A stretch of 64,000 nucleotides of DNA from contig QIAN01000107.1 of NCBI GenBank assembly GCA_003225005.1, forward strand, positions 1-64,000, in the 5' to 3' direction. Under the pieces are notes generated by a model, which did no database searches, was not told where the DNA came from, and was given only the letters and a program-made list of their open reading frames with translations. How positions within the stretch are numbered: the stretch's first letter is position 1; each line of letters opens with the position of its first letter. This DNA is from Acidobacteriota bacterium. GTDB taxonomy: Bacteria; Acidobacteriota; Terriglobia; Terriglobales; Acidobacteriaceae. Shown piece by piece: positions 9,101-18,920 of the stretch. Both the position numbers and the translations under genes were made by a program.

Positions 9101-10183
9101 TTACTTACCGCGAATTCTCGATACAAAAAGCTGCAAGAAGCGGTCAGCGTCAACATCTACGCAGACTCTTGCATTGGGCGTAATCTTGTCGACGCCCTCG
9201 ATCACATAGCGGTCTCCGTGAAGGACATTGCGCTCAACTTGTCCGCGGCGGTTTCCCACCGTTTCGCCGCGCGTGAACTCTCCCCGAGTCTCGACGTCTA
9301 CGTGCATCTCCTGCACTTTGACCAGCGTTGAATCGACCGCCACTGCGACCGCGGACGGATCGTACATTGGGGATCCGGGAGCGCCAAACGTTCCCGAAAG
9401 GTTCAGCAGGAATTTCAGAACCGAATAAATGAAGTCATTGATCTGGCCGTGAGTTTGTCCGAGTTGATCCAGATATTTGTGCGTGAAGAGCGCTTGATCG
9501 CCGACTTCAAGACCCACCATGGTTAACGGCCATCCCGCCTGGAAGACGATTTGCGCGGCTTCGGGATCATTATAGATATTGGCTTCAGCTGCGGCATTCA
9601 CGTTGCCGCCGCTGATCGAGCCCCCCATGAGGATGACTTCTTTCACCAGTGGCACGATGGAAGGATCTTTTTCCACCGCAAGTGCGATGTTGGTGAGTGG
9701 ACCAACTGGAAGCAGAATGATCTCATGTGGCGAGGCGTGGACAAGTTGAATGATGACGTCGGGACCAAAGCGGGAATCAACCTTGCATTTACTCGCAGGT
9801 AATTCGATGTCGGCTAGTCCGTTCTTGCCATGCCAGAACTCGGCCGTGATCAACTTCTGGAATAGAGGATGTTGCGCGCCCCGCGCCACTGGAATGTCGC
9901 ACCGGTTTGCCAGCGAGACCATGCGCAACGCGTTCTCCAGGCCCATTGCCGCCGTGACGTTTCCTGGCACGACGGTGATCGCTCGCACATCCAGTTCCGG
10001 CGAGTTGAGGGCGAGCATCAGCGCCAGCGCATCGTCAGTACCCGGATCAGTGTCGAAGATAATTTTTTTTGCCGCCGATGCTGGCGCAGAAAAGCTGGCT
10101 AGAAGTGCCAGCACAAGTACGGGGGACAGAGAGAAGACTGAGCGTCGAAAACCTGCGAGTGTGGCAGACTGGGAGATTCTCAT
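9101..10183 (-). CDS. Secreted inosine-uridine-type nucleoside hydrolase
   Basis: 360 residues with an N-terminal signal peptide (hydrophobic VLVLALLASFSAPASA, cleavage near 38), so it acts in the periplasm. It hydrolyses the N-glycosidic bond of ribonucleosides to ribose plus base. The calcium-binding signature is intact at residues 44-51 (DTDPGTDD), with VGPLTNIALA, MGG, and NIYNDPEAA. The C-terminal motif is MYDPSAVAVA: the Ca-ligand Asp is present but the usual preceding His is Tyr, which may change leaving-group activation. Start ATG 10183 follows a TTGACA promoter. Co-transcribed with the downstream transporter, giving a split-and-import pair for ribose. Confidence 0.92.
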   Translation of the reverse strand: MRISQSATLAGFRRSVFSLSPVLVLALLASFSAPASAAKKIIFDTDPGTDDALALMLALNSPELDVRAITVVPGNVTAAMGLENALRMVSLANRCDIPVARGAQHPLFQKLITAEFWHGKNGLADIELPASKCKVDSRFGPDVIIQLVHASPHEIILLPVGPLTNIALAVEKDPSIVPLVKEVILMGGSISGGNVNAAAEANIYNDPEAAQIVFQAGWPLTMVGLEVGDQALFTHKYLDQLGQTHGQINDFIYSVLKFLLNLSGTFGAPGSPMYDPSAVAVAVDSTLVKVQEMHVDVETRGEFTRGETVGNRRGQVERNVLHGDRYVIEGVDKITPNARVCVDVDADRFLQLFVSRIRGK

Positions 10184-10204
10184 TTGTTCCCGAAAGACTA
10201 GCGA

Positions 10205-10264
10205 AGCCTAGCGTCGAGATTTGTGAGTGTCAAGACCAAAGTAAATACCTCGACCAAAGTAAAT
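10205..10264 (-). promoter_or_regulatory. Promoter of the nucleoside hydrolase-transporter operon with two direct repeats
   Basis: On the minus strand a consensus -35 TTGACA (10228-10233) is followed after 17 bases by TAGGCT (10205-10210). Directly upstream of the -35 are two perfect 13-base repeats, ATTTACTTTGGTC on the minus strand (10234-10246 and 10252-10264), period 18. Repeats touching a -35 are typical of activator sites; the factor is unknown. The deoC gene starts 177 bases away on the other strand and may share the region. Confidence 0.6.
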
Positions 10265-10440
10265 GTCGGCCAACACTCCAGCGCGACGCCTCTTCCATTG
10301 AAGTCGCATTTCTCGGAGGTGCCTGCACTTCCTTTTTTCCTATTCTGCCGTACAATTGCCTCTCAACATCGGCCCTTGGCTAGGCTTGAGGTCCCGGCCG
10401 ATGAAGGGCAAGAATCGCAGTTCTTCCGGAGAACATCTAA

Positions 10441-11517
10441 GTGTCGGTGGAGAACAGCAAACCTCACAGAGTCGTCGTCGCGACTGTCAATGGGCGCGAC
10501 GAGAGCCCCGTAACCGCCAGCTTGCTGCCAACCTCCAGCGCTCCCCTGGCGACGCTTTATGGGCGCCCGCTGTTATCTAACCAGGGTATACCACTCCATC
10601 TGGACTGGGTGAAGCAGGTTCGAGTGAATACCAGCGCCGTGGAACGCAGGCAGCAGAGTCATGTGGCGCGTCGCACGGTGAAAAAAGATTGGCAAGCAGC
10701 ATGGCTGTTGAGGGCCATCACGTGCATGGACCTTACCACCCTTTCGGGAGACGACACAGACGAGCGCGTCCGACGCCTGTGCGCGAAGGCCAGGCGACCG
10801 ATTCTGTACGAACTCGTGAAAGGCCTGGGTATCGAAGATCTCAACCTCCAGGTTGCAGCGGTTTGCGTCTATCACCGGTTCGTGGAAACAGCCAGAAGGG
10901 CGCTTGAAGGCAGCAGTGTGCGAGTTGCCGCTGTCTCCACCGGATTCCCCGCAGGACTTTCTCCCTTGCCCGAGCGCGTAGCGGAAATCCGCCGCTCGGT
11001 CGAAGCGGGGGCACAAGATATTGACGTTGTGATCACACGCGCGCACGTCTTTGGCGGCAGATGGCAAGAACTTTACGATGAGATCGCCGCGTTCAAACAA
11101 GCAAGCGGCGCCGCCCACATGAAAGTCATCCTGGGGACGGGAGATCTGCTCACGCTTCGCAATGTTGCCCGCGCCAGCTTCGTTGCCATGATGGCCGGCG
11201 CCGACTTCATCAAAACCTCGACTGGAAAAGAGCCCACCAACGCCACGCTACCCGTGGGCTTCGTGATGACCCGCGCCATACGGGAATATGCGCAGGAAAC
11301 CGGCATGGCTGTCGGCTTCAAGGCCGCCGGCGGAATTCGTACCGCCAAGCAATCCATCGAATGGCTAGCCTTGATGAAAGAGGAACTTGGCGGCTCATGG
11401 ATGAAGGCAGAACTCTTCCGCCTCGGTGCCAGCGGGCTGTTAAACGATATTGAGCGGCAACTGGAGCATCACGCGACTGGGCGGTATTCTGCCGATTATC
11501 GCCATCCCATCGCGTAG
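10441..11517 (+). CDS. deoC: Deoxyribose-phosphate aldolase
   Basis: Class I aldolase that splits 2-deoxyribose 5-phosphate into glyceraldehyde 3-phosphate and acetaldehyde. 358 residues, the long DeoC form with an N-terminal extension. Schiff-base Lys lies in FIKTSTGKEP; the second active-site Lys in GFKAAGGIRT; an Asp is in DIDVVITRAHV. VKKDWQAAWLLRAITCMDL is the family N-terminal helix. Start GTG 10441 has GGAGA 8 bases upstream; a later start would also leave a complete barrel. It is 31 bases before the ALDH16 gene, and the aldehyde product makes the pairing meaningful. A second, dead deoC fragment lies at 51.1 kb. Confidence 0.92.
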   Translation: MSVENSKPHRVVVATVNGRDESPVTASLLPTSSAPLATLYGRPLLSNQGIPLHLDWVKQVRVNTSAVERRQQSHVARRTVKKDWQAAWLLRAITCMDLTTLSGDDTDERVRRLCAKARRPILYELVKGLGIEDLNLQVAAVCVYHRFVETARRALEGSSVRVAAVSTGFPAGLSPLPERVAEIRRSVEAGAQDIDVVITRAHVFGGRWQELYDEIAAFKQASGAAHMKVILGTGDLLTLRNVARASFVAMMAGADFIKTSTGKEPTNATLPVGFVMTRAIREYAQETGMAVGFKAAGGIRTAKQSIEWLALMKEELGGSWMKAELFRLGASGLLNDIERQLEHHATGRYSADYRHPIA

Positions 11518-11548
11518 TGGTTAGCGACACAGAGACCTATGGACTCCA

Positions 11549-13939
11549 ATGAGCATCGCTGAAAAATTCGTAGCCATGGAATACGGCCCGGCGCCGGAAG
11601 ACTCGAAAGACGCGCTGGCATGGCTCGACCATCACCAGCGCCGATTCGGCCATTTCATGCATGGAGCTTGGGTGAAGCCTTCTGCCGGGGCATATTTCGA
11701 CACGGCTGACCCTTCAACCGGCGAGAAACTTGCGAGTGTGGCGCAAGGATCAGCCGCGGATATTGACGCCGCTGTCAAAGCCGCGCGCGCTGCGCTTCCC
11801 AAGTGGCAGGCGCTTACTCCTCATGTGCGGGCTCGTTACTTGTATGCGCTGGCGAGACAAGTGCAAAAGCATTCTCGCCGCCTGGCCGTGCTCGAAACCA
11901 TGGACAATGGAAAACCGATTCGCGAGAGCCGCGACCTCGATATTCCGCTGGTGGCGAGACATTTTTACTATCATGCCGGCTGGGCGCAACTGCTGCTTCA
12001 GGAGTTTCCGGATTACACGGCTTGCGGCGTTGTGGGACAGATCATTCCGTGGAACTTTCCACTGCTGATGCTGGCCTGGAAGATTGCGCCCGCTTTAGCG
12101 ACGGGAAACACGGTCGTCCTGAAGCCCGCCGAGTTCACGCCGCTTACTGCGCTAGCGTTTGCCGAAATCTGTCATGAGATCGGGCTGCCCGCCGGCGTGG
12201 TGAACATCGTCACCGGAGATGGTTCCACCGGCGAGGCATTGGTCAAACATCCGGACGTCGACAAGATCGCGTTCACCGGCTCAACCGAAGTTGGGCGCGC
12301 GATCCGGAGCTCGACCGCACAAAGCCACAAGCGGCTTTCTCTCGAACTGGGCGGCAAATCTCCTTTTATCGTGTTTGAAGACGCCGACCTCGACAGTGCT
12401 GTCGAAGGTCTGGTGGATGGAATCTGGCTCAATCAGGGGCAGGTGTGTTGCGCCGGCTCCCGCCTGCTCATGCAGGAGAGTATCGTCGAACCTCTGATCG
12501 CAAAAATACGCGCCCGCATGAGCACCCTCCGCGTAGGCCCGCCACTCGATAAAGCGATCGACATTGGTGCGATTGTCGCTCGGGTCCAACTTGATCGTAT
12601 TCAGCGACTGGTGAATCAAGGCGTGGCTGACGGCGCAACCTGCTGGCAGCCTCCAATGGAAATGCCATCGCGCGGGCTTTACTTCCCTCCGACTCTGCTC
12701 AGCAATGTTCATCCCACTTCGATCGTCGCACAGCAAGAAATTTTCGGTCCCGTGCTGGCAGCGATGACTTTCCGTACTCCCAGTGAAGCAGTCGAGCTAG
12801 CCAATAACACCGTGTACGGCCTTGCGGCGTGCGTGTGGAGCGAGAGCATCAATGTTGCGCTTGACGTTTCGGCGCAGCTCAAAGCCGGCGTGGTCTGGGT
12901 GAATTGCACTAACTTGTTTGACGCCTCCTGCGGCTTTGGCGGTTACCGTGAAAGCGGATACGGCCGCGAGGGCGGCAAGGAAGGCTTGCTGGAATATCTG
13001 GAACCAGCCTGGTTCAAGAACGCGACGGCATTACCTGCCGCGAAGCCGGCCCCACCTGAAGCTTCGAACGATGAAACCGAGTCCGCGACTCCGGCCCTTG
13101 ATATTGACCGCACCGTAAAACTTTACATCGGGGGCAAACAAGCGCGACCGGATTCCGGCTACAGCATGGAAGTCCGAAGTAACCGTGGCCAACTAATCGG
13201 CGAAGTAGGGCTGGGCAACCGCAAGGACATTCGCAACGCGGTCGAAGCCGCGCATAAAGCCTCGGGCTGGGCCAGGACCGCGGCGCATAACCGTGCCCAG
13301 ATTCTTTATTACATGGCGGAGAACCTGTCGCAGCGTCGCCGGGAGATCGAGCATCGACTAGCGGCTGCCGTTGGAGAACCACAAGCCACAGCGGAGGTGA
13401 GCGCGAGTATTGAGCGCATCTTTTCTTATGCCGCGTGGACCGACAAGTTCGAGGGTGCCGTGCACAATCCGCCATTCCGCAGCATTGCGATCGCAATGAA
13501 CGAGCCAATGGGGACCGTAGGCATCATTTGCCCACGGGAAGCGCCTCTGCTGGGCTTCCTGTCTCTGCTGATGCCCGCGATCGCCGCTGGCAACACGGCA
13601 ATCGTTGTTCCTTCGGAAACTTATCCGCTCATTACCGGGGACTTGTACCAGCTCTTCGACACCAGCGATCTACCGGGCGGTGTAGTTAACATCGTCACTG
13701 GGTACGCATCGCAACTTCTTAAGACTCTTGCCGAGCACGATGATGTGGACGCGATCTGGTGCTTCGCTGACGAAGGCAGCGCCTTCGCGGCGAAATCATT
13801 CTCAACTGGAAACTTGAAGCAGGTTTTCACCAACGAAGGTCGCGTGATTGACTGGTTCGACGTAAAGCAAGGCGAGGGCCGATGGTTTCTGCAGCACGCC
13901 ACCCAGGTGAAGAACATCTGGGTCCCGTATGGCGAGTGA
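11549..13939 (+). CDS. Two-domain aldehyde dehydrogenase, ALDH16 family
   Basis: 796 residues: a complete ALDH domain (about 35-505) and a second ALDH-like domain (about 525-796). Domain 1 has IIPWNFPLLMLAWK, FTGSTEVGR, the general-base Glu in LELGGKSP and the nucleophile Cys in NQGQVCCAGSRL. Domain 2 keeps IGGK, MGTVGIICPREAPLLGF and PGGVVNIVTGY but has no catalytic Cys motif and is shorter, so it is non-catalytic. This is the ALDH16 layout described for bacteria and animals. Substrate is inferred: acetaldehyde or glyceraldehyde derivatives from the deoC reaction directly upstream. No frameshift seen; 31-base spacing indicates one operon. Confidence 0.88.
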   Translation: MSIAEKFVAMEYGPAPEDSKDALAWLDHHQRRFGHFMHGAWVKPSAGAYFDTADPSTGEKLASVAQGSAADIDAAVKAARAALPKWQALTPHVRARYLYALARQVQKHSRRLAVLETMDNGKPIRESRDLDIPLVARHFYYHAGWAQLLLQEFPDYTACGVVGQIIPWNFPLLMLAWKIAPALATGNTVVLKPAEFTPLTALAFAEICHEIGLPAGVVNIVTGDGSTGEALVKHPDVDKIAFTGSTEVGRAIRSSTAQSHKRLSLELGGKSPFIVFEDADLDSAVEGLVDGIWLNQGQVCCAGSRLLMQESIVEPLIAKIRARMSTLRVGPPLDKAIDIGAIVARVQLDRIQRLVNQGVADGATCWQPPMEMPSRGLYFPPTLLSNVHPTSIVAQQEIFGPVLAAMTFRTPSEAVELANNTVYGLAACVWSESINVALDVSAQLKAGVVWVNCTNLFDASCGFGGYRESGYGREGGKEGLLEYLEPAWFKNATALPAAKPAPPEASNDETESATPALDIDRTVKLYIGGKQARPDSGYSMEVRSNRGQLIGEVGLGNRKDIRNAVEAAHKASGWARTAAHNRAQILYYMAENLSQRRREIEHRLAAAVGEPQATAEVSASIERIFSYAAWTDKFEGAVHNPPFRSIAIAMNEPMGTVGIICPREAPLLGFLSLLMPAIAAGNTAIVVPSETYPLITGDLYQLFDTSDLPGGVVNIVTGYASQLLKTLAEHDDVDAIWCFADEGSAFAAKSFSTGNLKQVFTNEGRVIDWFDVKQGEGRWFLQHATQVKNIWVPYGE

Positions 13940-14021
13940 TCAGGACACCCTTGTCGACCACAGTCACAGAGGCAAGAAGAAGAAACCGGGGAGGTTTTCT
14001 ATGGGTCTCTGGGGTGACAGC

Positions 14022-14080
14022 CTTCTGAAATCCAAGGCTTCTGAAATCCGTTGACAAGAATCGAGAACGCTGACTAGACT
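14022..14080 (+). promoter_or_regulatory. Ribokinase promoter with tandem 12-base repeats
   Basis: TTGACA at 14051-14056, 18-base spacer, TAGACT at 14075-14080. Two copies of CTTCTGAAATCC (14022-14033 and 14038-14049, period 16) abut the -35, the same layout as at the nucleoside hydrolase promoter at 10.2 kb but with a different repeat sequence. Suggests activator control; inference. Confidence 0.55.
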
Positions 14081-14111
14081 CGGCCTTCCTCAACAGAGTT
14101 CCGTAAACTTT

Positions 14112-15047
14112 ATGGCCAAGCGTCCTCGCATCGCGGTGATTGGAAGCGCAAACATTGACTTGACTACCTTCAGTGATCGTTTCCCGAAGGCCGGGGAAAC
14201 AATCTTTGGCCAGAAGTTCGATCTCGGCTTTGGAGGCAAGGGTGCGAATCAGGCCGTGGCTTCTCGACTGTGCGGTGCTGACGTCTTCATGGTCGCCCGG
14301 GTGGGCAGCGACCTGTTCGGTCCTGCGACGATTGCGAACTTCAAGAAGCTTGGGATCGATGCCACTTACGTCAAGCAGATTGAAGGAGTCTCCAGTGGTG
14401 TGGCCCCGATTTTTGTTGAGCCCAACGGCCAGAACCGCATTCTCGTGGTCAAAGGAGCGAACGATCTGCTCAAGCCTGCGGACGTGGATGCCGCAGCCAA
14501 CCTGCTCAAGACCATCGATTGCATGGTTCTCCAGTTCGAAATCCCGCTCGAGACCGTTTACTACAGCGTCAGTTTCGCGCGTAAGAATAACATTCGCTGT
14601 GTGGTCAACCCTGCCCCCGCTCAGTCAATAAATATGAGTGCTCTAGTTGGACTCGACTATTTCGTTCCCAACGAGAGTGAAGCCGAGAGCATCACTGGAA
14701 TGCCGGTACGAAACGTGGACGATGCGAAGAAGTGTGCGAAAAAGTTACTGTCTGGCGGCGTCAAGCGGATCATCCTGACGCTGGGAGCGAACGGCTCATT
14801 GCTGGCAGGCCGCGACGGCATGGAGCACGTCCCCGCATTCAGCGTGAAAAGTGTTGACAGCACCGGCGCGGGCGACGCATTCATCGGCAGCTTTGCCGTG
14901 TTCCTCGGAGAAGGCCTGCCCGAGCGCGAAGCCGTCCGCCGCGCTAATCTCTACGCCGGACTCTCGACCACCGGTGTGGGGACTCAAAAATCATTTTATG
15001 ATCGTGCGCGCTACGATGCAGAGTGGGCGGCACGGTGTGGGTCCTAG
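14112..15047 (+). CDS. rbsK: Ribokinase
   Basis: 311-residue PfkB-family kinase, cytoplasmic, phosphorylating ribose (ATP) to ribose 5-phosphate. Motifs: IAVIGSANIDLT at the N-terminus, GGKGANQAVA sugar-binding loop, and the catalytic DSTGAGDAFIGSF near the C-terminus with Asp as base and GAGD anion hole. Full length for the family. Own promoter 30 bases upstream (14051-14080), so it may be expressed apart from deoC-ALDH16. Together with the transporter and nucleoside hydrolases it completes ribose use. A second, only moderately similar ribokinase is at 43.6 kb; pseudouridine or other sugar kinases are alternatives but the GGKGANQA motif favours ribose. Confidence 0.87.
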   Translation: MAKRPRIAVIGSANIDLTTFSDRFPKAGETIFGQKFDLGFGGKGANQAVASRLCGADVFMVARVGSDLFGPATIANFKKLGIDATYVKQIEGVSSGVAPIFVEPNGQNRILVVKGANDLLKPADVDAAANLLKTIDCMVLQFEIPLETVYYSVSFARKNNIRCVVNPAPAQSINMSALVGLDYFVPNESEAESITGMPVRNVDDAKKCAKKLLSGGVKRIILTLGANGSLLAGRDGMEHVPAFSVKSVDSTGAGDAFIGSFAVFLGEGLPEREAVRRANLYAGLSTTGVGTQKSFYDRARYDAEWAARCGS

Positions 15048-15082
15048 TTCCCGGGGGCCGGCTCTGATAACCAAACTTCGCC

Positions 15083-15126
15083 ACGGAATGAAAGATGCGA
15101 CTTCACAACGGAATGAAGGATCCGAC
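15083..15126 (+). repeat. Imperfect 19-base direct repeat upstream of the molybdenum hydroxylase operon
   Basis: ACGGAATGAAAGATGCGAC (15083-15101) and ACGGAATGAAGGATCCGAC (15108-15126), 2 mismatches, period 25. It lies about 125 bases before the FAD-subunit gene; a TATAAG stands near 15184. May be regulator sites; unproven. Confidence 0.45.
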
Positions 15127-15250
15127 TGAGAAGCGTGTGAAGGGTTTCCATCTCACCGCCCCTGTACAAACCCAGCCGCTTGTATAAGAATTACGTTCCA
15201 GCCCCGAGTTTGCGGCTTCATCTTCAATTTTTGCGCTCTAGGGACATTTC

Positions 15251-16102
15251 TTGTATTTCCGGCCCAACACGCTCGACGAGGCGGTTCACGTGCTGGCCAG
15301 CTCCGGAGGCCAAATCCTGGCGGGCGGCACCGACTTTTTCCCTTCCCTTGGTGATCGGCCGGTTACCGGGACCGTGGTGGATATTTCGGGGCTCGGTGAA
15401 CTGAAAGGTGTAGTCAAGCAGCCGAAGCATATACGGATCGGCGGGCTGACCACCTGGACCGAAGTCGTCAAGACTCCACTTCCGCGGGGCTTTGACGGGT
15501 TGAAGGCCGCTGCACGGGAAATCGGCGGGATTCAGATTCAGAATCGTGCGACCGTGGCTGGGAATCTTTGCAACGCATCCCCCGCCGCTGATAGCGTTCC
15601 GCCCTTGCTCACGCTCGACGCTGACGTCGAACTTGTTTCGCAGGCGGGGGTACGCCGAGTTGCGCTGGCGGACTTCATAGTGGGCAATCGGAAAACCTTG
15701 CGGCGGCCGGGCGAAATCCTCTCCCAGATATTCGTGCCGCGTAGAGTTGAGAATGCTGCGTCAACATTTCTGAAGCTGGGAGCTCGACGTTATCTGGTGA
15801 TCTCGATCGCGATGGTTGCCGCTGTCATCCGGATGGATTCTGGTGGTCGGGTAACAGACGCGCGTGTCGCTATCGGCTCTTGCTCCGTCGTGGCGAGACG
15901 GCTTCCGGACTTGGAGCACGCGCTGATTGGCGCGTCTGTGGCTTCTGTCGGGGCATCGCCCACCTTGGGATCACTTGCGACTGCGGATCATCTTAAGGAC
16001 CTGTCACCCGTCAGCGACGTTCGCGCCACGGCTGCTTACCGGTGCGACGCTGCTTTACGATTGGTGCAGCGCGCTCTGGATGCGTGCGCGGGGAGTTCAT
16101 GA
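15251..16102 (+). CDS. Molybdenum hydroxylase FAD-binding subunit
   Basis: 283 residues, CoxM/XdhB family. ILAGGTDFFPSLGDRP binds the FAD diphosphate; NRATVAGNLCNASPAADSVP is the second FAD loop; the CO-dehydrogenase flavoprotein C-terminal domain follows. Start TTG 15251 with AGGGAC 6 bases upstream. The stop overlaps the ATG of the Fe-S/Mo gene (ATGA). It passes electrons from the Mo site via Fe-S to FAD and then NAD or another acceptor. With 6-hydroxynicotinate reductase and enamidase following, the enzyme is most likely a nicotinate 6-hydroxylase; a purine (xanthine) substrate is the alternative because the region is full of nucleoside genes. Confidence 0.87.
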   Translation: MYFRPNTLDEAVHVLASSGGQILAGGTDFFPSLGDRPVTGTVVDISGLGELKGVVKQPKHIRIGGLTTWTEVVKTPLPRGFDGLKAAAREIGGIQIQNRATVAGNLCNASPAADSVPPLLTLDADVELVSQAGVRRVALADFIVGNRKTLRRPGEILSQIFVPRRVENAASTFLKLGARRYLVISIAMVAAVIRMDSGGRVTDARVAIGSCSVVARRLPDLEHALIGASVASVGASPTLGSLATADHLKDLSPVSDVRATAAYRCDAALRLVQRALDACAGSS

Positions 16103-18920
16103 TGGCCAGCATCGCTCCCGCATCGGAAACAAAGTGTCTGCTTAAGCTGGTGGTGAATGACCGCAAGCTATCGGTGGTCGCTCCCCCCGTCCAAAGGCTT
16201 TCGCGCGTTTTGCGGGAACAACTCGGACTCACGGGAACGAAAGTTGGTTGTGATGCCGGAGATTGCGGCGCCTGCACCGTTCTGCTGGATGGAGAAGCGG
16301 TTTGCGCTTGCCTGGTGGCGGTGGGCCAGGTCGAAAACCATGCAATCACGACTATCGAAGGACTGAAATCCAGACCTCCACTATTTGACCGCCTGCAAGA
16401 TGCATTTCTTAGGCACGGAGCCGCACAATGTGGGGCCTGCACGCCGGGCATGCTGGTCTCGGCCACCGCGCTTCTGGAGCACAATAGTTCGCCTTCCGAA
16501 AGCGAAGTGACGGATGCGCTTGGCGGTGTGCTCTGCCGCTGCACGGGATATAGAAAGATAATCACTGCTGTTCTCGACGCGGCGGTTCTCAATACTGGCC
16601 CAGAGTCCGCAGAGCCTTCTTGTCCCACCGCGGGAGCTTCGGTTGGTCAGCGACTGGTCCGCCTGGATGGTAAGCCAAAAGTTGAAGGCACGGAGATCTA
16701 CGGAGCAGACGAGATACCGGCTGGCGCGCTCGCCCTACGTGTCGTGCGATGCCCGTATCATCGGGCGAAGTTTCGCTTCGGTGATCTGGAGGCGTTCGTT
16801 GCGGCTCATCCCGGCGTGGAGGCGATTCTTACCTCCAAAGACGTGCCGGGTGAAGATTGTTACGGCGTGATTGCAAGCTTTGCGGATCAGCCGATTTTTG
16901 CGCACGAGGAAGCTCGGCATCGGGGTGAAGCCGTCGCTGCGATTGTCGGCGAAGCACAGGCAATCGAAGAGCTTGATACGGCAACCTTCCCAGCCAGCTG
17001 GGAGGAATTGCCTTTGCTCAGAACCATTGATGAAGCTCTCGCGCCCGGTGCTCGGCTCATCCATGCTCATCGCCCGGAGAACGTGCTGACTCGCGGACGC
17101 GTGGCGCGAGGGAATGTAGAGCAGGCTCTAGCTGAGGCGGATGCAGTCGTTGAAGGCGAATTTGAAACCGGCTTCGTCGAGCATGCCTGCATCGAGCCTG
17201 AAGCCGGATTTGCTCGGCGCGTGGGCGATCAGATCGAGATCCAGGCCTGCACCCAGTCGCCATACATGGACCGGGCGGATATCGCGAAGCTTCTGGGAAT
17301 TGCTGTCGAAGCGGTGCGGATTATTCCAACCGCTGTCGGCGGCGGCTTCGGCACAAAGCTGGACCTGTCGGTTCAGCCATTCTCGCACTTGCCGCGTGGC
17401 GTTTGCGGCGGCCGGTGCGTATGGTTTATTCACGCATCGAGTCCATCATGGCCACGACCAAGCGCCATCCCGCACGCATGCGCTGCCGCGCCGGGGCAAC
17501 CAAGGACGGCGAATTGCTTGCGCTTGATTTCACCGCCGATTTCAACACCGGCGCCTATTCGTCTTGGGGGCCTACGGTTGCGGCGCGCGTTCCGGTGCAT
17601 GCTTCCGGACCGTATGCGGTCCCGCACTACCGGGCACTGACGCGGGCCATCCACACCAACGTTGTTCCTGCTGGCGCATTTCGTGGCTTCGGCGTGCCGC
17701 AAATGGCAATCGCGCAAGAACAACTCTATGACGATCTCGCAATCAAACTCGGGATCGACCCTCTCGAATTTCGCATCTTGAACGCGCTCGACGATCAATC
17801 TCCCACGGTCACCGGGCAAATTATGGGAGAAGGCGTAGGCATTCGCGCCTGCTTCGAAGCCCTGCGCCCTAAGTGGAATACGGCGCGCGCCGAGGCCGTG
17901 AAATTCAATGCAACCACCGCCGGGCCGATTCGCCGGGGTGTTGGCGTGGCGGGAATGTGGTACGGGTGTGGGAACACGTCACTGCCAAACCCTTCCACCG
18001 TGCGCATCGGGCTAAAGCGGGATGGCAGAATTGCGCTGCACCAGGGGGCGGTCGACATTGGCCAGGGATCGAATACGATCGTCACGCAAATTTGCGCTGA
18101 CGCTTTATGCGCAGCGGTCGAGTGCTTCGATTTGATTTCTGGAGATACCGCAGTTACGCCCGATTGCGGTAAGACGTCGGCATCGCGGCAGACATTTGTC
18201 ACCGGCAAAGCGGCGCACATGGCCGGAAAAGAACTCCGCCGGGCCATTCTTCGACTCGCGAATACGCGCGCGGATTGCGAAGACAACCTCATTGTTTTCG
18301 GCGAGGGGGTGCTAACCATCCATGAAGGCGGGAAACCGCGTGATTTTCCTTTGCAAGATTTGCCGCTTGATAAGTACGGCTACGTGCTAACTGCGGAGCA
18401 GACCTTCGATCCACCGACCAGCCCGCTAGACGAAGACGGGCAGGGCAACCCGTATGCTGTCTACGGATTCGGCGCCCACATGGCGGAAATCGCTATCGAC
18501 ATTGAGCTAGGAACGGTGCGGGTGGTGAAGGTCACTGCCGCACACGATGTGGGTCGAGCCATCAACCCCACCCTGATTGAGGGTCAAATCGAGGGCGGCG
18601 TCGCCCAGGGGCTCGGCATGGCTTTAATGGAGGAATTCTTTCCGGGCAAAGGCGAAAACTTGCATGACTACCTGATTCCCTCGGCCGGCGACATACCTCC
18701 GGTCGAATCGATCCTGATTGAAGACCCGTCTCCCATCGGGCCATTCGGGGCGAAAGGCATCGGCGAGCAGGCCGTGATCCCGACGGCGCCGGCGATCCTG
18801 AATGCGATTCACCACGCGACCGGGGTACGCATGCGCCGGATTCCCGCAACCCCGGACCGCATACGCGAGGCTATCCTCGCCCGCACTTCCGGTGACGGCG
18901 GTGGAGCCAGTCGTGCCTGA
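16099..18920 (+). pseudogene. Fused [2Fe-2S]-molybdopterin hydroxylase subunit with one frameshift
   Basis: Residues 1-160 are the two [2Fe-2S] domains (GCDAGDCGACTVLLDG; CGACTPGM and CRCTGYRK). The molybdopterin domain follows after a short linker (about 175 on) in the same chain. Near 17381-17384 the frame breaks: upstream frame ends in SVQPF, and the continuation LALAAWRLRRPVRMVYSR runs in another frame to the stop at 18918-18920, with FRGFGVPQ, GQGSNTIV and the catalytic GAKGIGEQ. One missing base, for example in TTCCTC, restores a protein of about 940 residues. All cofactor motifs are otherwise intact, so a recent mutation or assembly error is likely. Start ATG 16099 overlaps the FAD-subunit stop; the 3' end overlaps the reductase gene. 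Function as for the FAD subunit, nicotinate 6-hydroxylation inferred. Confidence 0.85.

Noticed and set aside
10573-11118. 181-codon minus-strand frame inside deoC
   Set aside because: Antisense shadow; DeoC motifs are on the plus strand.
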